Assembly (NCBI GenBank): GCA_900540305.1 | Contig: UQFL01000015.1 | Coordinates: forward strand, 1 to 35,718 | Source: an uncultured Oscillospiraceae bacterium | GTDB lineage: Bacteria > Bacillota > Clostridia > Oscillospirales > Acutalibacteraceae | Length of the DNA stretch: 35,718 bases | Reading direction: 5' to 3' | In this document: piece by piece, positions 15,333 to 23,519 of the stretch | Position numbering within the stretch: the first letter of the stretch is position 1 | How the letters are laid out: each line of letters starts with the position of its first letter | Program-made: the position numbers and the translations under genes | The notes under the pieces: model-generated | The model's input: the letters and a program-made list of their open reading frames with translations, nothing else | Databases searched by the model: none | What the model was told of the DNA's origin: nothing

Positions 15333-17342
15333 TTATTTTTTCCACAGTAACAATGTGCCGTACTTTTTTCTGTGTAAGATTACAGCGACAACAAATGAAA
15401 CTAAAGCAATCAAAACCAAACATATACCCGCTATTATGAACGGAGTGGATTTGATTTCACGAGTTTTAGTATTGTAGAAATTTTGCAGTTCGTCGCCGTT
15501 TTGCTCGCCTTCAATAAGGGAGGTTATGTTATTTTCTTTACAGATACGCATAAACTCATCAAGTGCATTTTTTCTACCTTTCATATCTGTTGAAAATTGA
15601 TAAGCCTTTGAAAAGAGAGCACCTGTTTGAGCTTTTTCAACTCTTTTTATTATTGTTTCGTCATCTGCCGCCTGTTTGGCGTTCTCGAATATCTCAAGAT
15701 ATTTATCAATATTTTTAGTTGACAAATAGGAGGTACTGTATTGCCACGGTTTTGCGTAGATATACAAACCATTGCCGGACGAAACAACATTTTCATCAAG
15801 TTCGCCGTAATACTGTGCTATGTAAGGCGCGGCATTTCCGTAATACACTGTAAGATATTTATTAAATACTTCCTGCACATCAGTATTCTTATCCCACATC
15901 AGTCTTGCAAAAATATAGCTGTTAAGTTCTGAAAAGTCTCCGCCTTTGTCGGCGCTCATCTGATGGAAAATACCGTATACATTATTTTCAATATAAAAAT
16001 CATTATTTTCTTTGAGCCTGTCAAGAATGGGATAAGGCATAAGATAATTATGAAAATCTATATTGTAATCCCATATTACTATATGCTTTGCAACTTTTCC
16101 CCAATCGGAAACAAGCTTTTTAGCTTTTTCAGAATCAGAACTGTTTGGGTTTGCGTAACTTGAAGCGCAATCTCCCGGCATTAAGCACAGTTTTATAATT
16201 ACATTATCCCTTGGTTTTATGTTTTTGGGAGGATCCTGTGTATAGTTATAAGCCAAGGTAGATATATAATTGTCGGGAAATTCCTTAGCTACATCATCTG
16301 CAAGCCTGTTAATAAAAGTGAGAAGTGAGCCCATCTGAGAGCCTTCACGCTCATCTATTTCTTTACATTTATCACAGGCACATCCTACGCCCCTGCTTTC
16401 CCAAGTATCCATTTGGCTTACATCCCAAACATGAATATCGGGATTTTCACGCATCTGCTGAAGAACTTTTTGAGAAATTATATTATACACATCCTCGTTA
16501 GTCCAGCAAAGCTGACCTGAAACGGGACCTTGCTTATATGTTCGTTTACCCCTGTAAAGGCTGAAATATTCGGGATGTTCGTCAAAGTATTCATCAGGTG
16601 AAACATAGGTGAAAGAAGTATGTACCCATGCGTACCAGTCATTTGAACCTGCACCGTTAAGTCTAAGCTTACTGTTCCAACCCCCGTAATTTTCCGAGCC
16701 GTCCTCATTCTTTCTTATATCCGCCTCATAAGAATAAACATATCTCCACTCAATAGACGGAGTGTGCTTAATTTGGCACTCATCAACCCAAACGGTATTT
16801 GATTTTGGGATATAATCATACTCTGGAGAAACAAACATACAACCGAGTTTATCTTCTAAAAAAGCATAAATTCCTCCGCTGAGCGATGAAAAATCTTTTG
16901 CTTTAATCTCTATTGACTGCTGTGAAACATTTAGGCTGTATCCACCGTTGCCAACATCAAGTGTTTCATCTGTTTCGAGAATAAATGCTTTTCCGCCTTT
17001 TTCGTCATACTGAGAGCGAGACACAAGCTCAGTCTCCCCGCCCGTCATTGTCTCGAGAGCGGTTGACAAAAATTCCACGGTACTTTCAAGTTCCTGAATA
17101 TACCTGTCAGTTCCCCCTGAAAAAAGTTCATCAGGATAAACAATATAGTTAAAAAGCAGATTTCCGTTATCCGAAATGCAAACTTTTTTCTCGCCCTCGC
17201 TTGACAGTTCATTCAAAAACGCCTTTTCATCATACGGGCTGAAACTGCTGCCTAAATTTTCGTATTCCTTTTCGCCTGCGTATACTGATGTAGTCGTAAG
17301 CATACTCAGCAAGCACAGTATGCTTATTATTCTTTTTACCAT
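15333..17342 (-). CDS. Secreted, membrane-anchored DUF4838 protein (glycosidase-like)
   Basis: A 669-residue protein with a signal peptide (1-22, ending SVYA) and a C-terminal membrane helix (about 636-656) followed by RKK. It should be held on the outer face of the membrane. The centre is a DUF4838 domain, related in fold to GH20/GH67-type enzymes. Visible landmarks are the HTSFTYVSPDEYFDEHPEYF block, QLCWTNEDV, the cysteine cluster CACDKCKEID, TLAYNYTQDPP and IIKLCLMPGDC. An N-terminal carbohydrate-binding-like domain (about 90-180) precedes it. It probably acts on an extracellular glycan whose products feed the neighbouring transporter, though it has its own promoter and terminator. The catalytic residues are not established for this family. 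Confidence 0.85.
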   Translation of the reverse strand: MVKRIISILCLLSMLTTTSVYAGEKEYENLGSSFSPYDEKAFLNELSSEGEKKVCISDNGNLLFNYIVYPDELFSGGTDRYIQELESTVEFLSTALETMTGGETELVSRSQYDEKGGKAFILETDETLDVGNGGYSLNVSQQSIEIKAKDFSSLSGGIYAFLEDKLGCMFVSPEYDYIPKSNTVWVDECQIKHTPSIEWRYVYSYEADIRKNEDGSENYGGWNSKLRLNGAGSNDWYAWVHTSFTYVSPDEYFDEHPEYFSLYRGKRTYKQGPVSGQLCWTNEDVYNIISQKVLQQMRENPDIHVWDVSQMDTWESRGVGCACDKCKEIDEREGSQMGSLLTFINRLADDVAKEFPDNYISTLAYNYTQDPPKNIKPRDNVIIKLCLMPGDCASSYANPNSSDSEKAKKLVSDWGKVAKHIVIWDYNIDFHNYLMPYPILDRLKENNDFYIENNVYGIFHQMSADKGGDFSELNSYIFARLMWDKNTDVQEVFNKYLTVYYGNAAPYIAQYYGELDENVVSSGNGLYIYAKPWQYSTSYLSTKNIDKYLEIFENAKQAADDETIIKRVEKAQTGALFSKAYQFSTDMKGRKNALDEFMRICKENNITSLIEGEQNGDELQNFYNTKTREIKSTPFIIAGICLVLIALVSFVVAVILHRKKYGTLLLWKK

Positions 17343-17387
17343 AAATTAATACCCCGCTTTGCTTATCAGCAATCATTCTTTAAGTCA

Positions 17388-17416
17388 AAAATAGCATATA
17401 AAAATTATTCCGTCAA
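17388..17416 (-). promoter_or_regulatory. Promoter of the DUF4838 gene
   Basis: Minus strand TTGACG (17411-17416), 17-nt spacer and TATTTT (17388-17393), 45 nt upstream of the start. It lies just past the terminator of the transporter operon, so the gene is a separate unit. Confidence 0.6.
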
Positions 17417-17438
17417 TATGCCCAGAGGAAAAGAGAAA

Positions 17439-17473
17439 AAAGAAAATCTCCTCGGAAAATCCGAGGAGGTTTC
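17439..17473 (-). terminator. Terminator of the sugar ABC operon
   Basis: The minus strand forms a CCTCCTCGGA / TCCGAGGAGA stem closed by a 4-nt loop and then runs into TTTTCTTTTTT. It directly follows the permease gene. Confidence 0.85.
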
Positions 17474-17499
17474 TATAAAGGGGTTTATTTATTTCAATA

Positions 17500-18561
17500 T
17501 TAATTTTCAGCTTTATATTCTTTCTGAATCTTTCTTTGCTGAAGTTTCTCTTTAATCTGAGGTCCTGCAACCTGAATAAGGATAACAATGATAAGAATGA
17601 TACCCTTGATTGTATCGTTGATAAGAGAGTCCATTTTAAGAGCAACGATGATTTTATCAATAACGGTATAGCTGAGCGCACCGAAGAATACGCCGAGAAT
17701 TTTACCTTTACCGCCGCTCATTGCGATACCGCCGAGAACAACAGCTGCGATTGCGTACATTTCGTAACTTGTACCTGTTGTTGCAGGGTCTGATGAACCG
17801 TTCATCGCTATCCAAAGGAATGAACCTATACCAACCATTATACCTGTTATAACGAAAACGCTTACTTTAACAAGAGGAACATTTATACCTGCAAGAGAAG
17901 CGGCTTTTTCGTTACTGCCTATTGCGTAAACCTGTTTTCCGTATTTTGTGCTTGTTGAAATGAAAACAAACAAAACAGTTATTGCAACAAGGATTAAACC
18001 TACAATCGGAACTGTTGCAATTTTGCCGTTTCCGAACTGATAAAAGCTTTGGTATGTACTCAATTCGGTTGACATTTTATAAACAGAGCTGCCGCCGCCG
18101 ATTAATTCTTTATCAACATGCTGGCAGAGATACTGAGTAAACGACCTGAAAATAAGCATTGTTGCAAGAGTTACGATGAATGCGGGCATTTTTACTGCGC
18201 CTACAAGAACACCGTTTAACAACCCGAGAACAGCACCGAAAACGATTGCGAACAGCAGAGTTAGAATAATGTTATTCGTCATATTGAATACCATTACTGA
18301 AAAACCGCTGACCATTGCAAGCATTGAGCCAACTGAAAGGTCGATTTCGCCCGTAAGACATACAAGACCCATGCCTATGCCTATAATTCCGATAACTGTT
18401 GAGTGGCGGAAGATGTTCATAACGCCGCTCCAGGTTAATCCGCCCTGACTTGTTATTGCGTAAATTATAAAGATGACCGCAAAAACTATAACATAACTGT
18501 ATTGTGATATAAGAGAACCTATTGAGGACTTGCCCTCTTTTTTATTCTTTACAGCTCCCAT
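17500..18561 (-). CDS. Sugar ABC transporter permease, RbsC-like
   Basis: A 353-residue membrane protein of the ribose/galactoside permease family with eight to ten hydrophobic segments. Family features include GLVCLTGEIDLSVGSMLA near residue 65, the GLLNGVLVG loop, and YAIGSNEKAASLAGINV (about 220), the contact with the ATPase. It forms a homodimeric channel with the ATPase encoded one base upstream (2-nt gap). Last gene of the operon. The substrate class is a pentose, hexose or cyclitol; family resemblance does not go further. Confidence 0.93.
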   Translation of the reverse strand: MGAVKNKKEGKSSIGSLISQYSYVIVFAVIFIIYAITSQGGLTWSGVMNIFRHSTVIGIIGIGMGLVCLTGEIDLSVGSMLAMVSGFSVMVFNMTNNIILTLLFAIVFGAVLGLLNGVLVGAVKMPAFIVTLATMLIFRSFTQYLCQHVDKELIGGGSSVYKMSTELSTYQSFYQFGNGKIATVPIVGLILVAITVLFVFISTSTKYGKQVYAIGSNEKAASLAGINVPLVKVSVFVITGIMVGIGSFLWIAMNGSSDPATTGTSYEMYAIAAVVLGGIAMSGGKGKILGVFFGALSYTVIDKIIVALKMDSLINDTIKGIILIIVILIQVAGPQIKEKLQQRKIQKEYKAEN

Positions 18562-18562
18562 A

Positions 18563-20056
18563 TTAATTTGCCTCCTTAAATGTACCTGTTGAATACATCA
18601 TCACTTTTTCTTCGTCTATTTCGCTGTGTGGCAAAATCTTTACAACGCTGCCGTTATAAAATACCACACAGTAATCAGCAACCTTTTGCAGTTCGGGAAT
18701 TTCAAGAGTATTTATAATTATTGTTTTACCCTCTTCTGCAAGTTTAAGAATTAATCTGTATATTTCTGCTTTCGCGCCTACATCAATACCCTGAGTGGGA
18801 TTGTCGAAAAGAAGTATATCCGCCTGAGTATTGAGCCAGCGGGCAATAAATACTTTTTGCTGATTTCCGCCGCTGAGCGATGTTACCGCATCGTGTTCTG
18901 ACTGCGCCTTGATATGCAGCTCTTCTTTAAAGGAGGCGTATTTTTCAATTTCCTTTTTCCTGTTAATAAGCGGTTTTTTTGACGAAAGCGTGTGCTCGCT
19001 TATATATGTGTTTTCAAGAAGGCTCATATCTGGCAAAACTGAATTTTCTTTTCTGTTTGCCGGAAGCATAGCAATTTTTGATTTCATTGCATTATGAATT
19101 GAATTTTTGTGCATCGGCTTACCGTTAATATAGATACTGCCGTTATAGCTTTCGCCTGCTCCGAAAATACACTGCATAAGCTCGCTTGAGCCTGCCCCCT
19201 GAAGTCCCGTGAGTCCTATTATCTGACCCTTTTTAGCTTCAAGGCTGATATTTTTAAAACCGTTTCCGGTTAAGTTTTCTATTTTAAGTACTGTTTCCCC
19301 GAATTTTCTGGGTTTATAAACATCCTCTGCCGAGTATTTTTCACCCACCATTTTTTTGGTTACCTCTTCGGGTGAGGTATCCTTTATATTGCCCTCGCAG
19401 ATGTAATTACCGTTTCTGAAAACAGTATATCTGTCTGCGATTTCAAAAATTTCCGGCATTTTATGGCTTATAAAAATAAACGATGTTCCGTTTTCTTTAA
19501 GAGAGCGTATAATTGAAAACAGATGCTCAACATCATCATTTGTAAGCGATGTTGTGGGCTCATCAAGAATAAGCAGCTTGGCGTCAAAGAAAAGCGCCTT
19601 TGCAATTTCAAGAAGCTGCTTTTTACTTGTTTTAAGATTTCCAACAAGCTCATTCGGGTCAATATCAACGCCGAGTCTTTCAAACAGCTCTCTGCTTTCT
19701 TTTTTCATTCTCTTTTTATCAAGAATACCGAGTTTGTTTTTATACTCTTTATTGAGAAAAATATTCTCATAAACCTTTAAGTCGTTAAAAAGATTAAGCT
19801 CCTGATGAACAAAAGCTATTCCCATGCTTTCGCTTTCTTTAACCGAGGTTTTGCTAATCTTTTCCCCGTTGAAAACAACCTCGCCGCCGTCCCACGGAAA
19901 CACCCCCGTCAATAAATTCATCAAAGTGGACTTGCCGGCGCCGTTTTCACCCAAAAGAGCATGTACTTCACCCGTATTCACATTTAAATTAACACCGTTC
20001 AAAACCGAAACGCCGTTAAAAGATTTATGAATATCTTTCATTTCCAGAAGCTTCAT
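18563..20056 (-). CDS. Sugar ABC transporter ATPase, RbsA-like, two nucleotide-binding domains
   Basis: A 497-residue double ATPase. Domain 1 has Walker A GENGAGKST (36-44) and Walker B LLILDEPTT, but its signature is the degenerate LKTSKKQ. Domain 2 has the degenerate Walker A GLQGAGSSE, an intact signature LSGGNQQKV and a Walker B LLFDNPTQGID with Asn in place of the catalytic Glu. Because sites form between domains, one site (Walker A/B of domain 1 with the signature of domain 2) is intact and the other is dead, as is common in this class. AGAGGGA lies 8 nt before the ATG at 20056. An earlier in-frame ATG at 20110 lies in the intercistronic hairpin and was rejected. Confidence 0.94.
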   Translation of the reverse strand: MKLLEMKDIHKSFNGVSVLNGVNLNVNTGEVHALLGENGAGKSTLMNLLTGVFPWDGGEVVFNGEKISKTSVKESESMGIAFVHQELNLFNDLKVYENIFLNKEYKNKLGILDKKRMKKESRELFERLGVDIDPNELVGNLKTSKKQLLEIAKALFFDAKLLILDEPTTSLTNDDVEHLFSIIRSLKENGTSFIFISHKMPEIFEIADRYTVFRNGNYICEGNIKDTSPEEVTKKMVGEKYSAEDVYKPRKFGETVLKIENLTGNGFKNISLEAKKGQIIGLTGLQGAGSSELMQCIFGAGESYNGSIYINGKPMHKNSIHNAMKSKIAMLPANRKENSVLPDMSLLENTYISEHTLSSKKPLINRKKEIEKYASFKEELHIKAQSEHDAVTSLSGGNQQKVFIARWLNTQADILLFDNPTQGIDVGAKAEIYRLILKLAEEGKTIIINTLEIPELQKVADYCVVFYNGSVVKILPHSEIDEEKVMMYSTGTFKEAN

Positions 20057-20080
20057 TTTGATTCCCTCTTTTGATTGCCA

Positions 20081-20110
20081 ATGTGCAAGGCCGTTGCCGA
20101 CCTTGCACAT
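20081..20110 (-). promoter_or_regulatory. Intercistronic hairpin after the binding-protein gene
   Basis: ATGTGCAAGG and CCTTGCACAT are perfect 10-bp arms around a 10-nt loop, placed between the binding-protein stop and the ATPase start. On the transcribed strand no T run follows, so it is not a normal terminator. Hairpins in this place usually protect the upstream message and keep binding-protein levels above those of the membrane parts. Confidence 0.7.
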
Positions 20111-20145
20111 TTATTATTTTTGTTTGTATTGAAAAATAGTTTGTT

Positions 20146-21225
20146 TTAGCTGAAAGATTTGTATTCTGTTACATTATCAGGAGTAACATTTTCACAAGCG
20201 ATTACATGATCCTGAGTTACTTCTTTGCCGTCAAGATAATCAACCATATCCTGGATAGCTGTCTGAATCATTGAAGGTGAATATGTTACTGACATGATAC
20301 CGCCGCACTGTGATGAAATATCGGTATATGTTTCGCCGCGAAGTACTGCATAAAGTTCTTCGAGACCGCCGCAGCCTGTAATGAACGGTTTGTTTTCAAA
20401 GAAAGCCTGCTTTGTGGAGTCAGCGATACCGCCGCCCTGAAGAGCCTCAAGGATACCCATTGTAAGCTCGTCATCCTGAGCATAGAACCATTTGATTTCT
20501 GCGTTGTTAGCGTCGCCCATAAGTGTTTCGAATGAAGTCTTTGTATCACTTCTGCTCCAGTTCATAGCGCCTGAATATGTGATAGATTTAAGGTCTTCTT
20601 CGCTCCATTTTTTATCTTCAGCGATTGTCTGGCCGTTGAAAGCAAGTTCGCCTGTAAGATACTTTGTGAAACCTTCGTTACGAAGAGTAGTTACAGAAGA
20701 GGTGTCGCCCTCGTAAACATAAACGCTTTCGCCGGGAGTAAGGCCGTTTTCAACGAAATAAGCAGCTGCGCCTGCACCGATGCCTTCATTGTCGCCCTTA
20801 ACATTTGCTACTGCGGATGAGGAAACAGCGTCGATAATACGGTCAAATGCAACATAGGGGATACCTGCGTCAACAAGTGACTGAATAGCTGACTGAACAG
20901 TATCGTCCATAGGCTGAACAACTACTGCAATGTTGTCTTCGCCTTTAGCGATAATATCCTCAATCTTTGTGATTTGGTCTGATGCGCTTGAAGCTGTGAT
21001 AACTTCTGCGGAATAAACGCCCGCATTGTTAATCTCTTCAGCCTTTTCCTTAGCGAATGTAGCAACAGAACCGGTCCATCCATGGTCTTCAGCTGCCGTT
21101 AAAATATAGATGTGTGCGCCTTCGCCGGCTGCTGAACCGCCGTCATCAGTTTTTGAGCAAGCTGCAAAGCAAGCTGCTACCATAAGCACTGCCAACAAAA
21201 CGGCAATTATTTTTTTTGCTTTCAT
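20146..21225 (-). CDS. Sugar-binding lipoprotein of the ABC transporter
   Basis: A 359-residue periplasmic-binding-protein type 1 (ribose/galactose-binding fold). The N-terminal signal ends in VAACFAAC, with lipid attachment at Cys19 or Cys23, then a G/S/A-rich linker. The mature part starts HIYILTAAEDHGWTGSV; DNIAVVVQPMDD and IPYVAFDR are the usual strands and turns. It is anchored outside and delivers sugar to the permease. A good GGAGGG site precedes the start. The dehydrogenase and epimerase upstream in the operon suggest a substrate that is oxidised or epimerised after import, such as a cyclitol or unusual hexose (inference). Confidence 0.93.
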   Translation of the reverse strand: MKAKKIIAVLLAVLMVAACFAACSKTDDGGSAAGEGAHIYILTAAEDHGWTGSVATFAKEKAEEINNAGVYSAEVITASSASDQITKIEDIIAKGEDNIAVVVQPMDDTVQSAIQSLVDAGIPYVAFDRIIDAVSSSAVANVKGDNEGIGAGAAAYFVENGLTPGESVYVYEGDTSSVTTLRNEGFTKYLTGELAFNGQTIAEDKKWSEEDLKSITYSGAMNWSRSDTKTSFETLMGDANNAEIKWFYAQDDELTMGILEALQGGGIADSTKQAFFENKPFITGCGGLEELYAVLRGETYTDISSQCGGIMSVTYSPSMIQTAIQDMVDYLDGKEVTQDHVIACENVTPDNVTEYKSFS

Positions 21226-21282
21226 AATAAATTTCCCTCCAAAATTTATTTTCTATTTCGTCCGGTTAATCCGGAAATAGAC

Positions 21283-22197
21283 TTAAATAACAAATTGATC
21301 CATATAGCGTTTTGAAAGAATTATACTTTCTTCAATTCTTTCCCTGCCGTCTTCAAAAGCTCTGTCCTCAACCTCAATACAAACAAAAGAATTATAGCCT
21401 ATATCTGTAAGAGCGCTCACATATTTGCCCCAGTCAACATCGCCGAGACCCGGAAGCTTAGGCGCCATATAATCAAGCGGATAAGCCATTGTGCCTGCTC
21501 TTTTCAGCTTTTCGGGATAAAGCTTAATGTCCTTGAAATGAACATGGAAGATTTTATCCTTAAATTCATACAGCGGAGAAATGTAATCCATCATCTGCCA
21601 AACAAAATGTGACGGGTCATAATTTATTCCGATATAATCACTTTTCAGAATATCAAAAACCTTGTGCCATATTATCGGCGTTGTCATAAGATTTTGTCCG
21701 CCAGGCCACTGGTCGCTGCCGAAAAGCATCGGGCAGTTTTCAATGGCAATTTTAACTTTTTTGCTTTCTGCGTGCTCAATTATCGGTCTCCAAACCGATT
21801 CAAGCTCAGCTAAATTCTCATCAACGGTCTTATACTGGTTTCTTCCTATAAAGGTTGTTACCATATTAATACCGAGTTTTGCTGAGGCGTCTATAACGCT
21901 CATCAAGTGGTCTATATTTGCCTTTCTTTTTTCAAGGTCGCTGTCCATCGTATTCGGATAATATGCAAGAGATGAAATTTCAACATTTCTGTTCTTGCAG
22001 TAATCAAGTATGTACTGCGCCTTTTCATCTGTAAGACCTTCTGCGTCAAGATGGCTTACGCCAGCATATCTTCTTTCGGCCTTTTCTTTTTTCCACGAGG
22101 CAAGCTCAACACAACTGAAACCGTGCTCTGAGGCAAAATTAATAACCTCTTCAAAGCTGTAATTTTCAAGTATTGAGCTGACAAAGCCCATTTTCAT
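21283..22197 (-). CDS. Sugar isomerase/epimerase, xylose-isomerase-like TIM barrel
   Basis: A 304-residue protein of the AP-endonuclease-2 / xylose-isomerase-like family, which includes IolE and ketose 3-epimerases. Four metal-ligand positions are visible: Glu in KIAIENCPM, Asp and His in GINYDPSHFVW, His in FHVHFKDIK and Glu in FVCIEVEDRAF. GGAGGT overlapping the previous stop precedes the ATG. It lies 8 nt after the dehydrogenase gene, so the two enzymes likely act in sequence on the imported sugar. Dehydratase (IolE-like) and epimerase activities cannot be told apart from sequence alone. Confidence 0.88.
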   Translation of the reverse strand: MKMGFVSSILENYSFEEVINFASEHGFSCVELASWKKEKAERRYAGVSHLDAEGLTDEKAQYILDYCKNRNVEISSLAYYPNTMDSDLEKRKANIDHLMSVIDASAKLGINMVTTFIGRNQYKTVDENLAELESVWRPIIEHAESKKVKIAIENCPMLFGSDQWPGGQNLMTTPIIWHKVFDILKSDYIGINYDPSHFVWQMMDYISPLYEFKDKIFHVHFKDIKLYPEKLKRAGTMAYPLDYMAPKLPGLGDVDWGKYVSALTDIGYNSFVCIEVEDRAFEDGRERIEESIILSKRYMDQFVI

Positions 22198-22205
22198 AAT
22201 CTCAT

Positions 22206-23252
22206 TTACCTCCCGTTACCGTCTATTGTTACAATTTTACCGGTATCAGAAGACTCAATAGCGGCGAATACTGCCCTCATTGCAGGTAAAACGCTTTTTG
22301 CCGAAATTTCAGGCTCTGCATCGTTTTCAAGAGATTCGGCAAACATATCAATTATTCCCGATTTGGTCTGATTGTCATTTGTCTGAATCCTGTCTATATC
22401 GTACAAAACTTTTTCGCCGTTTTCTTTGATAACCGTTATTGAATATTCGGGATTATCATATATCCTCATAATCCCCTTTGTTCCGTAAATAACAGTTGTG
22501 TTATCCTCTGCTCCGTAATATGTCCAGCTTGCGCACATCGTTCCGACAACGCCATCGTTCATTTTGTAAATGCAAAAAGCATTGTCATCAACACCTATAA
22601 GCTCTCCGTTTGCATACCTTTTATCAAGGGTAACAACCTTTGCGCAAACTTCTGTTACATTTTGACCTGTTAAAAACTGTATAAGGTCTGTTTTATGTAC
22701 CCCGAGATCAGCCATAGCGCCCATTGCGGCTTTCTTTCTGTCAAAAAACCAGCTGTTCATACCGGGGTCTATGCTCCAGGTTTCGGGACCTCCGTGACCG
22801 AATGTGCTTTTGAAGCTGACTATTCTTCCGATTTCGCCCTTTTGTATAAGCTCCTTTGCTTTTACATGAGCTTTCGCAAGTCTTTGGTTCATACCTATCA
22901 TTAGGTACTTACCGCTCTTCTCAGCGGCTTTAACCATTTTTTCACAATCCTCAAGATTTGTTGCCATCGGCTTTTCGCAAAGCACATGTTTTCCCGCCTC
23001 AAGCGCCGCTATTGTTATAGAGGCGTGCGTGTCGTTTGAAGTACATACCGAAACTGCGTCAACATCGCCGTCACCGAGCATTTCTTCAACACTTGAGTAA
23101 GCTTTGCCGCCGAATTTATCAGCAAGCTCCTGAGCTCTTGCCATATTAAAATCGTAGTAACCTGCTATCTCTGAATACGGGTTTGCAATGTATTCAGGAA
23201 TGTGCCTTGTCTGTGCAATTTTTCCGCACCCGATTATTCCGACTCTAAACAT
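22206..23252 (-). CDS. Gfo/Idh/MocA-family sugar or inositol dehydrogenase
   Basis: A 348-residue NAD(P)-dependent oxidoreductase. The Rossmann motif GIIGCG is at residues 5-10, the EKP motif at 93-95 (CEKPMATN), and the catalytic DLGVH (Asp182, His186) in the C-terminal substrate domain. The ATG at 23252 has AGGGGGG about 9 nt upstream; an earlier in-frame start at 23321 lies in the leader and has no such site. First gene of the five-gene sugar operon. Together with the epimerase-like protein this resembles inositol or keto-sugar pathways, but the substrate cannot be assigned. Confidence 0.92.
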   Translation of the reverse strand: MFRVGIIGCGKIAQTRHIPEYIANPYSEIAGYYDFNMARAQELADKFGGKAYSSVEEMLGDGDVDAVSVCTSNDTHASITIAALEAGKHVLCEKPMATNLEDCEKMVKAAEKSGKYLMIGMNQRLAKAHVKAKELIQKGEIGRIVSFKSTFGHGGPETWSIDPGMNSWFFDRKKAAMGAMADLGVHKTDLIQFLTGQNVTEVCAKVVTLDKRYANGELIGVDDNAFCIYKMNDGVVGTMCASWTYYGAEDNTTVIYGTKGIMRIYDNPEYSITVIKENGEKVLYDIDRIQTNDNQTKSGIIDMFAESLENDAEPEISAKSVLPAMRAVFAAIESSDTGKIVTIDGNGR

Positions 23253-23288
23253 TGGCAATCCCCCCTTTTTAGATTGAATTTGCAATAT

Positions 23289-23340
23289 GAAATGTTTTTC
23301 ATTTCGCCTACATAATAGCAAAAATGCCTCAATGAAACAA
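23289..23340 (-). promoter_or_regulatory. Promoter and leader hairpin of the sugar operon
   Basis: Minus strand TTGTTT (23335-23340), 17-nt spacer and TATTAT (23312-23317). In the leader, GAAATG and CATTTC (23289-23305) form a small inverted repeat at about the transcription start, possibly another operator. Confidence 0.6.
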
Positions 23341-23353
23341 TTATATTTGATTT

Positions 23354-23369
23354 AATTTGTACACAAATT
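23354..23369. promoter_or_regulatory. Palindrome AATTTGT-AC-ACAAATT, candidate operator
   Basis: Seven-base arms with a 2-nt centre, just upstream of the -35 box of the sugar operon. Size and place suit a LacI-family or CRP/catabolite-type site, but the binding protein is not known. Confidence 0.45.
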
Positions 23370-23421
23370 ACTATTAATTCTCGATTTCAGTATGCAAATT
23401 AGACAATTCATTATGAAAAAT

Positions 23422-23440
23422 TTATGAAAAGTTTTCATAA
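23422..23440. promoter_or_regulatory. Perfect palindrome TTATGAAAAGTTTTCATAA, candidate LacI-type operator
   Basis: Nine-base perfect arms around one central base, placed 14 nt before the -35 box of the divergent LacI-type gene. Related TTATGAAA sequences lie on both sides (23411-23419 and 23442-23449), suggesting a compound operator for the adjacent regulator. Confidence 0.55.
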
Positions 23441-23454
23441 TTTATGAAATATTA

Positions 23455-23483
23455 TTGCATTGTTTTCATTTGTGATTTATAAT
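23455..23483 (+). promoter_or_regulatory. Promoter of the LacI-type regulator gene
   Basis: TTGCAT (23455-23460), 17-nt spacer and TATAAT (23478-23483), 36 nt upstream of the start codon. Confidence 0.65.
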
Positions 23484-23519
23484 GATTTAAACACAATAAA
23501 ATTAGGGGAATGATTAAAA

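Noticed and set aside
20057..20110. Upstream start for the RbsA-like ATPase
   Set aside because: These codons fall in the intercistronic hairpin, and family similarity begins at the ATG at 20056, which has its own ribosome binding site.
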